A stretch of DNA of 64,000 bases from Saccharopolyspora aridisoli (lineage in GTDB: Bacteria; Actinomycetota; Actinomycetes; Mycobacteriales; Pseudonocardiaceae): NCBI RefSeq assembly GCF_004348445.1, contig NZ_SMKV01000021.1, forward strand, positions 43,111-107,110, read 5' to 3'. The translations under genes were made by a program, and so were the position numbers. Below are positions 11,101 through 26,100 of this stretch, piece by piece; the stretch's first letter is position 1; each line of letters starts with the position of its first letter. The notes beneath the pieces were generated by a model. It worked only from the letters and a program-made list of their open reading frames with translations, was not told the origin of the DNA and searched no databases.

Positions 11101-14100
11101 CCTGCGTGTGCCCGATGTTCGACTTCACCGACCCCAACAACAACGGCTGCTCACGATCCTGCCCGTACGTCGCCAACAACGCCTGAGCTTCAATGGGATC
11201 ACCCAGCGTCGTACCCGTACCGTGCGCTTCCACCACGTCCACGTCCGAAGTGGACAAACTCGCGCTGGCCAACGCCTGGCGGATCACCCGCTGCTGCGAC
11301 GGACCGTTCGGGGCTGTGAGCCCGTTCGACGCACCGTCCTGGTTCACCGCAGAACCCCGCACCACCGCCAGGACCGGGTGCCCGTTGCGCTGCGCATCCG
11401 ACAACCGCTCCAGCACCAGCAGGCCCACACCCTCCGACCAACCCACACCGTCGGCCGACTCGGAGAACGACTTGCAGCGGCCGTCCGGCGACAAGCCACC
11501 CTGCCGCGAGAACTCCACGAACGAACCAGGGGTCGACATCACCGTCACACCACCGGCCAGCGCGAGCGAGCACTCACCGCTGCGCAGCGACTGCGCCGCC
11601 AGGTGCATCGACACCAGCGACGACGAGCACGCCGTGTCCACCGTCACCGCCGGACCTTCGAAACCGAAGGTGTAGGAGACGCGGCCGGACACCACGCTCG
11701 GCGAGTTCCCGGTTCCCTGATGGCCCTCGGACGCTCCGCTCAGGAGCTGGACGTAGTCGCTGTACATCACCCCGGCGAACACCCCGGTCTGGCTTCCCCG
11801 CAGCGAGGTCGGGTCGATGCCGGAGCGCTCCAAGGATTCCCACGCCACCTCCAGCAGCATCCGCTGCTGGGCGTCGGTCGCCAGCGCCTCGCGCGGCGAC
11901 ATCCCGAAGAACCCGGCGTCGAAATCACCGGCGGCGCCGAGGAACCCGCCCGACCTCGTGCAGGAAGTTCCGGTGTGCTCGGGGTCCAGGTCGAACAGCA
12001 CGTCGAGGTCCCAGCCTCGGTCGGCCGGGAACTCCGAGATGGCGTCGACGCCCTCCGACACGAGCCGCCACAAGTCCTCCGGCGAGGACACGCCGCCCGG
12101 GTACCGGCACGCCATCCCCACGACGACCACCGGGTCGTCAGCGATCTGGGTGGGCATCAGCACCGAGGCCCCGGTCTCGGCCCCGAACAGCTCGTCTCGC
12201 AGGTGTTCGGCGAGAACCGCGGTGTTCGGGTAGTCGAAGACGAGCGTGGCGGGCAGCCGCAGCCCGGTGGTCGAGCCGAGCCGGTTGCGCAGCTCCACCG
12301 CCGTCAGCGAGTCGAAACCGAGGTCCTGGAAGGCCTTCGACGCAACGATCGCACTGCCATCGGCATGTCCCAGCACCGCGGCGACCTCGCCGCGCACCAG
12401 GTCGATCAGCGCTCCGAGGCGCTCGGCCTCATTGAGACCGGCCAGTCGAGCGACCAGTGACTCCGCCGTGCGGGAGCCCGCCCCAGCCCTGGACATCCTG
12501 CTCCGGACCAACCCGCGCAGCAGCGGAGGCACGTCGCCCCGCGCGCGGATCGCCGCGAGGTCCAGGTGAAGCGGCAACACCACGGGCCGGTCGGTGGACA
12601 ACGCCGCGTCGAACAGCGCGAGCCCGTCCGAGACCGGCAGGGCGGGCATCCCCGTCCGCCCCGCCGCTTCGTGGACCATCCCGGTCTGCTCCCAGGCACC
12701 CCACGCCAGCGAGGCGCCCGGCAGACCGAGGGAACGCCGGTGCTCGACCAGCGCGTCCAGGAACGCGTTGCCCGCGGCGTAGTTGCCCTGGCCGGGGTTG
12801 CCGAAAACTCCCGCGGCGGACGAGAACACCACGAAGGCCGAGAGGTCCTCCGCCAGTTCGTGCAGGTGCCAAGCCGCGTCCACCTTCGGCCGCAGCACCG
12901 CGTCCACGCGCTCAGGGGTCAACGACTCCACAACACCGTCATCGACAACACCCGCCGTGTGCACCACCGCCGACACCCGGTGCTGGTCCAGCAGATCCGC
13001 CACGGAGGACCGATCCGCCACATCACACGCGGCCACCTCGACACGAGCACCCAAGTCGGTGAGCTCGGCCGACAGCTCGCCGGCGCCGTCCGCGTCCGGC
13101 CCCGAGCGACTCACCAGCAGCAGATCGCGCACACCGCGCTCGGCGACCAGGTGCCGCGCGACCACCGCCCCCAGGCCACCGGTGCCACCGGTGATCAGAA
13201 CCGTGCCATCGACATCCCACTCGACCTGCTCGTCCGCCGGGGTCAGCCTCGCCAACCGGGCAGCCAGCACGTCACCGCCGCAGACCACCAGCTGCGGCTC
13301 GGCGGATTCCAAAGCCGCTGCCAGCGCGCCGGGATCCACGGACTCGGCGTCCAGGTCCAGCAGCCCGAACCGGCCCGGGTGCTCCGACTGCGCCGACCGC
13401 ACCAGGCCCCACACGGCGGCCGCGGGCACATCGGCACCCGACACCGCGCCGCGCGTCACGAACACCAGACGCGCATCGTCGGGACGTTCCGCGGCCAGCC
13501 ACTCCTGCAACACGCTCAGCACGCGGGTCACAGCGGCGTGAGCCGAACTCGGAACCGAGCCCGGCTCCGGTGCGGTCGGGGCGAGGACCACGCCGCCGGC
13601 CACCGATCGGAGGTTCGGCGCGGGGCTCACCTCGACCCCCGCCTCGCGCAGGAACCCGATCAGCCCGAACCCGTCCGAACCGACGACGGTCACCGGCTCG
13701 TCCAAGGCCTCCGACGAGACCGGGACCCACTCGACCCCGAACAGCGATCGCCGCTCGGGGCGCGTGGTGGTCAGCTGGTCGTCGGAGACCGGGCGCACCG
13801 TCAGCGCTGCCACCGAGGCCACCGGCGCACCGTCGGGATCGGCCATGGCGAGCTCGATCGAGCCGTCGGCCTCCCTGCGAATCCGAACTCGCAGCTCCGC
13901 GGCATCCCAAGCGTGCAGCGACACACCCGACCAGGAGAACGGCAGGCCCGGTTCACCGTCGCCGGCGACGGCCGCCGCGTGCAGGCACGCGTCGAGGAGT
14001 GCGGGATGCAGGTCGAACCCGTCGCTGCCCACCCCGTCGGGCAGAGCGACCTCGGCGAAGGTTTCCGCACCTCGCCGCCAGACGGCGCGCAGGCCCTGGA

Positions 14101-17100
14101 AGACCGGTCCGTAGTCGAGCCCGGCCTCGGCGAGCCGGTCGTAGCAGTCGTCCAGCGGAACGGCTTCCGCCTCGGCCGGTGGCCAACCTGCGGCGTCGAA
14201 GTCGGTCATGCGCGATTCGCTCGTGAGCACGCCGCTAGCGCACGGCGACCAGGGCTGGTCCTCGTCGCCGTCCGGCTGGGTGTAGACGTTCACCGAACGG
14301 CGCCCGGACTGGTCCTCCGCGCCGACCCAGACCTGCACCCGCACCCCGCCGTGATCGGGAAGGACCAGCGGTGCGATCAGGATCAGCTCCTCGACGCCGC
14401 CGCAGCCGACTTCGTCACCGGCGCGGGCGGCCATCTCGACCAGCGCCGCGCCCGGCACGACCGGTCGCCCCAGGACGGCGTGATCGGCGAGCCACGGGTG
14501 CGACTGCAACGAGAGCCGGCTCGTGAACAGGGCACCTTCGCCCTCGGCCAGTTCCACCGCGGAACCCAGCAGCGGGTGCTCGGTCGACAGCAGCCCGAGT
14601 CCCAGCGAGCTGTCGTGCCGGGCCGCGACCGCGGGCCAGAACCACTGGCGCTGGAAGGCGTAGGTGGGCAGGTCGACGCGGCGCGCACCGGTTCCCGCGA
14701 AGAGCGGTTCCCACGTCACCTCGACACCGGACGCGTGCAGCCGGGCCAGTGCCGTGACTGTCGAGTCCTCCTCGCCGCGTCCCTTGCGCAGGAGCGGGAC
14801 CAGGACGGTGTCCTCACCAGCGGTGCTCGCGGCCATGCCGGAGAGCACTCCGTCGGGTCCGAGCTCCAGGAACGCCGTGGCTCCGGCTTCGACCAGGTCC
14901 GCGACTGCGTCACCGAAGCGCACCGCTTCCCGCACGTGCCGCACCCAGAACTCGGGCGAGGTCACGTCGCCGGAGGTGACGACGGGAACGCTCGGCGTGT
15001 GGAGGGAAAGCCCGCTGATCGCCTGGCGGAAGTCATCGAGCATCGGGTCCATCAACGGAGAGTGGAACGCGTGCGAGACCTCCAACCGCGTCGACTTCCA
15101 CCGCGAGGACACCGCCAGCACCGCTTCCTCATCACCGGAGAGCACCACAGACGACGGGCCGTTCACCGCCGCGATCGCCACACCATCGATGAGGTGCGGG
15201 AGGACCTCGTCCTCGCCGGCCTGCACCGCCACCATCGCGCCACCCGACGGCAACGCCTGCATCAACCTCGCCCGCGCGCTCACCAGCACGCAGGCGTCCT
15301 CCAGCGAGAACACACCCGCCACGTGCGCAGCAGCGACCTCACCGATCGAGTGGCCGGTGAGGTGGTCGGGCCGCACGCCCAGCCACTCCACCAGGCGGAA
15401 CAGCGCGACCTCGATGGCGAACAGCGCCAGCTGCGCGTTGCCGGTCTGGTTCAGCGCTTCGGCGTCCTCGCCCCACATCACGTCGCGCACCGCGGGATCG
15501 AAGTGCGCGAGCACGGCGTCGAGGGCTTCGGCGAAGACCGGGAACCGGTCGTGCAGCTCGCGGCCCATGCCGAGGCGTTGCGAGCCCTGGCCGGTGAACA
15601 TCACCGCCAACGATCCCGTGGCCGCCACACCGCGCGCGGCCGGGACCACGCCACCTTCCGAAGCGACCAGCACCGCGCGGTGCTCGAACGACGAGCGCGA
15701 CGTGGCCAGCGAGTACGCGATGTCCAGCGAGGACGCCTCAACCGATCGGAGTCGTGCGACCTGGTCGTCCAAAGCGGCCTCGGACTTCGCCGACACCACC
15801 CACGGCACTGCCGCGGGCACCATCCGCGGTTCTTCGGCGAGCGCGTCGACGGCGGGTCCCTGCTCCAGGATCACGTGCGCGTTCGTGCCGCTCACACCGA
15901 ACGACGACACACCGGCCCGGCGAGGGCGGTCCAATTCCGGCCACTCGGTGGCCGCGGTCAGCAGCTCGACCGTTCCCGCTTCCCAGTCCACGTGCGACGA
16001 CAGAGCCTCGGCGTGCAGGGTCTGCGGGAGCACACCCCGCTGCATGGCAGTGATCATCTTGATCACACCAGCAACACCGGCAGCAGCCTGCGTGTGCCCG
16101 ATGTTGGACTTGATCGACCCGAGCAACAACGGTTGCTCACGATCCTGACCATAAGTGGCCAGCAACGCCTGGGCCTCGATCGGATCACCCAGCGTCGTAC
16201 CCGTACCGTGCGCCTCCACCACGTCCACGTCCGAAGTGGACAAACCCGCGCTGGCCAACGCCTGGCGGATCACCCGCTGCTGCGACGGACCGTTCGGCGC
16301 CGTCAACCCGTTCGACGCACCGTCCTGGTTCACCGCAGAACCCCGCACCACCGCCAACACGCGATGCCCGTTGCGCTGCGCATCCGACAGGCGTTCAAGC
16401 ACCAGCAGGCCGACACCCTCCGACCAACCCACACCGTCGGCCGACTCGGCGAACGACTTGCACCGACCATCCGGCGACAGGCCGCGCTGCCGCGAGAAGC
16501 CGATGAACGCACTGGGCGTGGACATCACCGTCACACCGCCGGCCAGCGCCAACGAGCACTCGCCCTGGCGCAGCGACTGCGCCGCCAGGTGCATCGAGAC
16601 CAGCGAGGACGAGCACGCCGTGTCCACCGTCACCGCAGGGCCCTCGAACCCGAAGGTGTAGGAGACGCGGCCAGACACCACGCTCGCTCCGCCGGTGGCC
16701 TGGTAGCCCTCGGCGTCACCGGTCAGGAGCTGGGCGTAGTCGTTGTACATCACGCCGGCGAACACACCGGTCCGGCTGCCGCGCACCGACACCGGGTCGA
16801 TGCCGGAGCGTTCCAGGGACTCCCACGCCACCTCCAGCAGCAGGCGCTGCTGGGCGTCGGTCGCCAACGCCTCGCGCGGCGACATCCCGAAGAACGCGGG
16901 GTCGAAAACACCTGCGTCGTGCAAGAACCCGCCCGACCGCGTGTAGGACGTGCCGGCGCGATCCGGATCAGGGTCGAACAGCGCGTCCAGGTCCCAGCCT
17001 CGATTGGCCGGGAAGTCCGAGATGGCGTCGACCCCGTCGGATACCAGTCGCCACAGGTCTTCTGGTGTCGAGACACCACCGGGATAGCGGCACGCCATGC

Positions 17101-20100
17101 CCACGACGACCACCGGGTCGTCGGCCGTGCTCGCCAGCACCGGCAACGAGTTCGTCGGCTCGTCGAGCCCTCCGAAGAGCTCGTCGTGCAGGTGGTCGGC
17201 GAGCGCGTTGGCCGTCGGGTAGTCGAAGACCAGCGTGGCGGGCAGCCGCAGACCGGTGGTCGAGCCGAGCCGGTTGCGCAGCTCGACCGCCGTCAGCGAG
17301 TCGAAGCCCAGGTCCTGGAACGCCCTCGACGGATCGATGGCCTTCTCGTCGGCGTGCCCCAGCACCGCGGCGACCTCGCCGCGCACCAGCTCCACGAGGG
17401 CGGCCGGACGCTCGGCCTCACCCAACGACCCCAACCGTGCGACCAGGGACTCCGTCGCGCCCGATCCGGCCAGTGATCGTCGCGACCGGGTCCGCACGAG
17501 CCCGCGCAGCAGCGGCGGAACCTCACCGCCCGACCGCAGCACCGCGAGGTCCAACCGGACCGGCAACACCACTGGACGAACGGTGGACAACGCGGCGTCG
17601 AACAGCCGCACACCCTGCTCGGTGGACAACGGCGGCATCCCCGATCGCGCCACCGCGTCGGAGGCCATGCCGTCCTGGTCCCAGGCGCCCCAGGCGAGGG
17701 AAACACCGGGCAAGCCGCGTTCGCGACGATGCTCGACCAACGCGTCCAGGAACGCGTTGCCCGCCGCGTAATTACCCTGACCCGGAGTGCCGAACGTTCC
17801 AGCTGCCGAGGAGAACACCACAAACGCCGAGAGGTCTTCGGTCAGTTCGTGCAGGTGCCAAGCCGCATCCACCTTCGGCCGCAACACCGCATCCACACGT
17901 TCAGGAGTAAGGGACTCGACCACACCGTCGTCGAGAACACCCGCCGCATGCACCACCGCCGACACCCGGTGCTGCTGCAACAGATCCACGACCGCATCTC
18001 GATCGGCCACATCACACGCAACCACACCGACGCGGGCGCCCGCGTCGGTCAACTCAGCCGCCAACTCACCAGCACCCACCGCACCCAGACCCGAACGGCT
18101 CACCAGCAACAGGTCACGAACACCGCGCTCAGCGACCAGGTGCCGCGCCATCACAGCACCCAAACCACCCGTACCACCGGTGACCAGCACGGTGCCCTCG
18201 GGCTCCCAGGCGGCGCCATCCGAAGGGCTCACCCTTCCCAGGCGCGGCACCAGCACTTCACCGTCACGGATCAGCACCTGCGGCTCATCGCTGGACAGCG
18301 CCCGCGCCAGCACCGACGAACCCACCACATCAGCATCTACCAGCACGAAACGGCCCGGGTGCTCCGACTGCGCCGACCGCACCAAGCCCCACACAGCAGC
18401 AGCAGCCACATCAGCACCCGACACCGCGCCCCGCGTCACGAACACCAGACGCGAACCGGAGAACCGCTCCTCAGCCAACCACTCCTGCAGCACGGACAAG
18501 ACGTGAGACACGTTGGCATGAACGGAATCCACAACACCACCGGCATCACCCACCACCGGCACCAACACCACACCGGCATCCACAGCCGTCAAGTCCTCGC
18601 GGACGGAGCCCGGCAGGCCCAGCACGTCCGGACCGACGACCTGCCACTCCCCCGCAGGCTGCTCGCCGGTCACCGGAACGGGAGTCCACTGCAGACCGAA
18701 CAGCGCATCGCGTTCCGGACGAGCGAAACCCTCGGCCGACACCGGTCGCACGGCCAGCGAATCCACGGACGCCACCGGAACTCCGGTGGAGTCGGCCAGC
18801 GCGATCGACATCGAGCCATCAGGACGCCTGGACAACCGCACCCGCAGTTCGGTCGCGCCCGAGGCGTGCAACGACACGCCGGACCACGAGAACGGCAGGC
18901 CGACCGAGCCGTCCCCGGTCGCCCCGGCCGCGTGCAGGCACGCGTCGAGCAGCGCTGGGTGGAGGTTGAAACCGCTGGTCTCGGCCTCATCCGGCAGGGC
19001 GACCTCGGCGAAGACCTCGTCGCCGCTCCGCCAGGCGGCTCGCAGTCCCTGGAACACGGGTCCGTACTCGAACCCCGCCTCCGCGAACAGGTCGTAGCAG
19101 CGGACCACGTCCACCTGCTCGGCGTCCGCAGGCGGCCTGAGGTCGTCGTCGAACATGAGCGGTCGTTCCCCGGCGGCGAGAGTTCCGGTCGCGTGTTCCG
19201 TCCAGAGCGCGTCCACGGTCTGCGCGGACCGGGAGAACACCGTCATGGGACGGCTGCCCGACTCGTCCGCGGCACCCACCGAGACTTGCACCTGGACGGC
19301 GCCCCGCGCGGGCAGCGTCAGCGGGGCGGCCAGCGCCAGCTCCTCGACCCGGTCGCAGCCGACCTCGTCGCCTGCCCGCAGCGCCATCTCCACCAGGGCG
19401 GCGCCCGGAACCACGACCTCGCCGAGGATGACGTGATCAGCCAGCCAAGGCTGCGATCGCACCGACAGGCGGTTGGAGAACAGGAACCCGTCCGATCCGG
19501 CGAGTTCCGCGCTCGCGCCGAGCAGCGGGTGCTCCACGTCCACCAAGCCGAAACCGGAGACGTCGCCGTTCCGGGTCGGCAGGTTCGGCCAGAACCGCCG
19601 GTGCTGGAAGGCGTAGGTGGGCAGATCGATCCTGCGCGCCCCCGTGCCCTCGAACGCCGGTGCCCAGTCGACCTCGACGCCGGAGACGTGCAGTCGAGCC
19701 AGCGCCGTCAGCAGCGCCGGTTCCTCGGCGCGATTCTTGCGGAGCACCGGAGTCGCCACCGCGTCCTCGGGGATGGAGTCGGCCGCCATGGCGGACAGGA
19801 CACCGTCCGGCCCGATCTCCAGGAACGCCGTGACACCCCCATCAGCGAGATCCGCGACCGCGTCGGCGAACCGCACGGAGTCCCGCACGTGCCGCACCCA
19901 GAACTCGGGCGAGGTCACGTCGCCGGAGGTGACGACGGGAATGCTCGGCGTGTGGAACGACACACCGCTGATCGCCTCGCGGAAGTCATCGAGCATCGGG
20001 TCCATCAGCGGCGAGTGGAACGCGTGCGACACGCTCAGGCGCGCGGACTTCCACCGCGAGGACACCGCGAGAACGGACTCCTCGTCACCAGCCAGGACCA

Positions 20101-23100
20101 CCGATGTCGGGCCGTTCACCGCCGCGATCGCCACACCATCGATGAGGTGTGGGAGGACCTCGTCCTCGCCGGCCTGCACCGCCACCATCGCCCCGCCCGA
20201 CGGCAACGCCTGCATCAACCTCGCCCGCGCGCTCACCAGCACGCAGGCATCCTCCAGCGAGAACACACCCGCCACGTGCGCAGCAGCGACCTCACCGATC
20301 GAATGACCCGCCACGTAATCCGGCCGCACACCGAACGACTCGACCAACCTGAACAGCGCGACCTCGACCGCGAACAACGCGGGCTGCGCGTTGCCGGTCT
20401 GCCTCAGCAGTTCAGCATCCGCACCCCACATCACATCGCGCACCTCGGGGGCCAGGTGCGCCAGCACGGTGTCCAGGGCTTCGGCGAACACCGGGTAGCG
20501 GTCGTAGAGCTCCCGGCCCATGCCCAGACGCTGCGAGCCCTGACCCGAGAACAGCATCGCCAGCGAGCCTTCGCGGGCGACGCCGGTGGCGACCTCCGAG
20601 ATGTTGTGGTCCTCCGCCAGCAGGACCGCGCGGTGCTCGAACGTCGACCGCGAGGTCACCAGCGAGAGACCGATGTCGGTGGGAGGTTCGTCCCACTCGC
20701 GGAGTCGTGCGACCTGCTCGTCCAAGGCGGCCTCGGACTTCGCCGACACCACCCAGGGCACCACCTCCGGGACGGTCTGCCCCTCGGGCTCCTCGACGGC
20801 GGGTCCCTGCTCCAGGATCACGTGCGCGTTCGTGCCGCTCACACCGAACGACGACACCCCCGCCCGGCGAGGGCGGCCCACTTCCGGCCACTCGGTGGCC
20901 GCAGTCAGCAGCTCGACCGTTCCCGCTTCCCAGTCCACTTGCGACGACGGCGTCTCGGCGTGCAGCGTGCGGGGCAGCTGACCGCGCCGCATGGCGGTGA
21001 TCATCTTGATCACACCGGCAACACCGGCAGCTGCCTGCGTGTGCCCGATGTTGGACTTGATCGACCCTAGCAACAACGGCTGCTCACGATCCTGCCCGTA
21101 CGTCGCCAACAGCGCCTGAGCCTCGATCGGATCGCCCAGCGTCGTACCCGTACCGTGCGCTTCCACCACGTCCACGTCCGACGTGGACAAACTCGCGCTG
21201 GCCAACGCCTGGCGGATCACCCGCTGCTGCGACGGACCGTTCGGGGCGGTGAGCCCGTTCGACGCACCGTCCTGGTTCACCGCAGAACCCCGCACCACCG
21301 CCAGAACCGGGTGACCGTTGCGCTGAGCATCCGACAGGCGTTCAAGCACCAGCAGGCCCACACCCTCCGACCAACCCACACCGTCGGCCGAATCGGCGAA
21401 CGACTTGCACCGACCATCCGGCGACAAGCCACCCTGCCGCGAGAACTCCACGAACGGGCCCGGTGTGGACATCACGGTCACGCCGCCGGCCAGCGCGAGG
21501 GAGCACTCGCCGCTGCGCAGCGACTGCGCCGCCCAGTGCATCGCCACCAGCGACGACGAACAGGCCGTGTCCACCGTCACCGCAGGGCCCTCGAACCCGA
21601 GGGCGTAGGAGACACGACCGGTGGCGATGCTGGGAGAGCTGCCTTGTCCCTGGTGGCCTTCGAAGTCACCGCCGTTGAGCAGACCGCTGTAGTCGCTGTA
21701 CATCAACCCGGCGAACATCCCGGTCTGGGTGCCGCGCAGCGACACCGGGTCGATGCCCGAGCGCTCGATCGCCTCCCATGCGACCTCCAGCAACAACCGC
21801 TGCTGGGAGTCCGTGGCCAGCGCCTCGCGGGGGCTCATCCCGAAGAAGTCCGCGTCGAAATCGGCGGCGTCCCGGAGGAACCCACCGGATCGCGTGTACG
21901 AGGTGCCGACGTGGTCGGGGTCCGGATCGAACAGGGTGTCCAGCGGCCAGCCACGATCGGTCGGGAACTCCGAGATCGCGTCGACCCCGTCTGACACCAA
22001 CCGCCACAGGTCCTCCGGCGACGACACGTCGCCCGGGTACCGGCAGGCCATGCCCACGACCACGACGGGGTCGACAGCGGTGTTCCCCAGGACCGGCACG
22101 TTCGCAACGTCCTGCGCACCCGTGCCGAACAGTTCGTCGTTGAGGTGCTCGGTGAGGGCATGGGCGTTCGGGTAGTCGAAGACCAGCGTGGCGGGCAGCC
22201 GCAGACCGGTGGTGGAACCGAGCCGGTTGCGCAGCTCCACCGCCGTCAGCGAGTCGAAGCCCGAGTCCTGGAACGCTCGCGACGGGTCGATCGCCTTGCC
22301 CTCGGCGTGCCCCAGCACAGCGGCGACCTCGCCGCGGACCAGGTCGAGCAGCGCCTCCGAACGTTCAGCCGCGCCCAGCCCGCTCATGCGTGCGACCAGC
22401 GATTCCGCCGCTCGCGATCCGGCCAGTGATCGTCGCGAGCGGGTCCGCACGAGCCCGCGCAGCAGCGGCGGAACCTCACCGCCCGACCGCAGCACCGCCA
22501 GGTCCAACCGGACCGGCAACACCACTGGACGAACGGTGGACAACGCGGCGTCGAACAGCTGCACACCCAGTTCGGTGGACAGCGGCGGCATCCCCGATCG
22601 GCCCAGCCGCTCAGCATCCACATCCGAGGCCATCCCCGCCTGCTCCCAAGCACCCCACGCCAGCGAAGCGCCCGGCAGACCAAGAGAACGCCGATGCTCG
22701 ACCAACGCGTCCAGGAACGCGTTGCCCGCCGCGTAATTACCCTGACCCGGGCTGCCGAACGTTCCAGCTGCCGAGGAGAACACCACAAACGCCGAGAGAT
22801 CCTCCGCCAGTTCGTGCAGGTGCCAAGCCGCATCCACCTTCGGCCGCAAGACCGCATCCACACGTTCAGAAGTGAGGGACTCGACCACACCGTCGTCGAG
22901 AACACCCGCCGCATGCACCACCGCCGACACCCGGTGCTGCTGCAACAGATCCACGACCGCATCTCGATCGGCCACATCACACGCAACCACACCGACGCGG
23001 GCGCCCGCGTCGGTCAGCTCAGCCGCCAACTCACCAGCACCCACCGCACCCAGACCCGAACGGCTCACCAGCAACAGGTCACGAACACCGCGCTCAGCGA

Positions 23101-26100
23101 CCAGGTGCCGCGCCATCACAGCACCCAAACCACCCGTACCACCGGTGACCAACACCGAGCCATCCACACCCCACTCAACCGGCTCGTCCCGCGGCGTGAC
23201 CCTCGCCAACCGAGCGGCCAGCACCTCGCCGTCGCGCACCAGCACCTGCGGCTCGGCAGATCCGAGAGCCGCTGCCAGCAAGTCGGAATCCACGGGTCCT
23301 GCGTCCAGATCTAGCAAACCGAACCGGCCCGGATGCTCCGACTGCGCCGACCGCACCAAGCCCCACACAACAGCGGCAGCCACATCAGCACCCGACACCG
23401 CGCCCCGCGTCACGAACACCAGACGCGAACCGTCGAACCGCTCCTCAGCCAACCACTCCTGGATCGAACCCAGCGCGTACGACGCACGAGCATGAGCGGA
23501 GTCCACGACACCACCGGCACCGCCGACCACCGGCACCAACACCACACCGGCATCTACGGTGGTCAAGTCGTCATGGCGAATTCCGGGCAAACCCAACGCG
23601 TCCGGCCCCACCACGGCGCACTCCGGCGCCTCCGCACCGGCCGAGACCGGAACCCACTCCACGCCGAACAGCGAATCGCGCGCCACCTGCGCATCGCTGA
23701 CCTCGTTGTGCGCGAGCTCGCGCACGACCAGGGACTCCACAGTCGCAACCGGAACACCGCCGGCGTCGGCCAGCGCAATCCGCATCGACCCGTCGTGGGC
23801 CACCGACAGCGCCACCCGCAGCTCGGAGGCGCCCGAGGCGTGCAGCGAAATTCCCCGCCAGGAGAAGGGCACACCAGCGGACGTGCCCTGACCGACGAGC
23901 GCCAGCGCGTGCAGGCTCGCGTCCAGCAGGGCGGGGTGCAGGCCGAATCCGCTGGTGTCCACGCCTTCCGGCAGCACGACATCGGCGAACACCTCGTCGC
24001 CGCGTCGCCACGCCGAGCGCAGGCCCTGGAACGTCGAGCCGTAGTCGAAACCGGCCTCGGCGAAGCGGTCGTAGAAGCCGGCGACCTCCACCGGTTCGGC
24101 GCCCGCAGGCGGCCACACCGCCGTGTCGAAGTCGTGGGACAGCGCTTCGAGACCGAGCAGCCCGACGGCGTGCTGCGTCCAGGGAAGTTCCGCGTCGTGC
24201 TCGGGCCTGCTGTGGACGGTGATGGAGCGGTGGCCGGAGTCCTCCGCCGGGCCGACGCGCAGCTGCAGCTGCAGCGCGCCCTGCTCCGGCAGCACCAGTG
24301 GCGAGGAGAGCGTCAGCTCCTCGATCCGCTCGCACCCCGCCTCGTCGGCGCCCCGGATCGCCAGCTCCAGCAGGGCGGCTCCGGGAACGAGCACCTGCCC
24401 CTGCACGACGTGATCGGCCAGCCACGGCTGGGACCGCACCGACAAGCGGCTGGTGAACAGGAACCCGTCCGAATCCGCGAGCTCCGCCGCCGCCCCCAGC
24501 AGCGGGTGCTCCACCGATGCCAGGCCGGCGCCGCGCACATCACCCGACTCGCCCGACACGTCGGGCCAGTACCAATGGCGTTCGAAGGCGTAGGTGGGCA
24601 GGTCGATCCGACGAGCGCCCGTGCCTTCCAGCACCCGCTCCCACCGCAGGTCCGCACCGGCCGAGTGGAGCTTGGCGAGCGCGGTGACGAGCGCGGTCTC
24701 CTCGTCGTGGTCCTTGCGCAGGACCGACGTGATCACCGAAGCGTCCGGCGCGGATTCGGCCGTCATCGCGGAGAGCACGCCGTCCGGCCCGATCTCCAGG
24801 AACGCGTCCACACCCAGCTCGTCCAGCGCCCGCACGCTGTCAGCGAACCGCACGGTATTCCGCACGTGCTGCACCCAGAACTCCGGCGACGTCACGTCAC
24901 GCCCAGAACCCGGAAAATCTCCGTACTCCGGTCCCCGACTTCCACTGAAACCCGGAACCCGGCCGGTGACCAGCGGGATCACCGGCTGCTGGAACGACAC
25001 ACCGCTGATCGCCTCGCGGAAATCCTCCAGCATCGGATCCATCAACGGCGAGTGGAACGCGTGGGAGACCTCCAAGCGCGTCGACTTCCACCGCGAGGAC
25101 ACCTCCAGCACCGCGGCCTCATCACCGGCCAAGACCACCGACGACGGGCCGTTCACCGCCGCGATCGACACACCATCCGTGAGGTGCGGCAGAACCTCCT
25201 CCTCACCGGCCTGCACCGCCACCATCGCGCCACCCGACGGCAGCGCCTGCATCAACCTCGCCCGAGCGCTGACCAGCGTGCACGCGTCCTCCAACGAGAA
25301 CACACCAGCGACATGGGCAGCAGCGACCTCACCGATCGAATGCCCCGCGAGATGGTCCGGCCGCAACCCGAACGACTCCACCAAGCGGAACAGCGCCACC
25401 TCGACCGCGAACAACGCGGGCTGCGCGTTGCCGGTCTGGTTCAACGCCTCCGCGTCCTCACCCCACATCACATCGCGGACCGCAGGGTCCAGATGCCCCA
25501 GAACCGCCTCCAAGGACTCGGCGAACACCGGGAACCGGTCGTAGAGATCCCGACCCATCCCCAACCGCTGCGAACCCTGACCCGAGAACAACACCGCCAA
25601 GGGAGGCTCACCGGCCAGGCCACGCGCGACCTCGACCACGCCGCTGTCCGAGGTAAGCAACACCGCGCGGTGCTCGAACACCGCTCGCGACGTCACCAGC
25701 GAGAGGGCGACATCGGCAGGTGCCGCGTCGAGGTCGCGAAGTCGCGCGATCTGCTCGTCCAACGCCGCCTCGGACTTCGCCGACACCACCCACGGCACGA
25801 CGCCCGGCGTCACCCGCGGCTCGTCCGCGGGTTCCTCGACGGCAGGACCCTGCTCCAGGATGACGTGCGCGTTCGTGCCGCTGACACCGAACGACGACAC
25901 ACCGGACCGGCGAGGCCGACCCGTCTCCGGCCACTCCGCGGGAGCTCCCAGCAGCTCGACCGAACCGGCTTCCCAGTCCACGTGCGACGACGGTACGTCC
26001 GCGTGCAGCGTCCGCGGAACCACGCCGGTGCGCATCGCCATGACCATCTTGATCACGCCCGCGACACCGGAGGCGGCCTGGGTGTGCCCGAGGTTCGACT

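Larger units (their letters stand above)
7115..12136 (-). other. PKS-D module 5: KS-AT(mal)-DH-KR-ACP
   Basis: KS from 6738, AT near 7245 (GHSIGE, HAFH), DH near 7605 ([20 protein letters not shown]), KR near 8050 (LDD), ACP Ser8352. The AT loop carries repeat units at 9926-9973. The KR and its structural half are almost identical in DNA to module 3 (see 7630-8500). Confidence 0.93.

Noticed and set aside
7550..12460. Very long plus-strand open frames antisense to the PKS genes (for example 7550-12460, 12566-17476, 43509-51305)
   Set aside because: Arg-, His- and Gln-rich translations without domains, mirrored in every module; they are a by-product of high GC and repeated modules.
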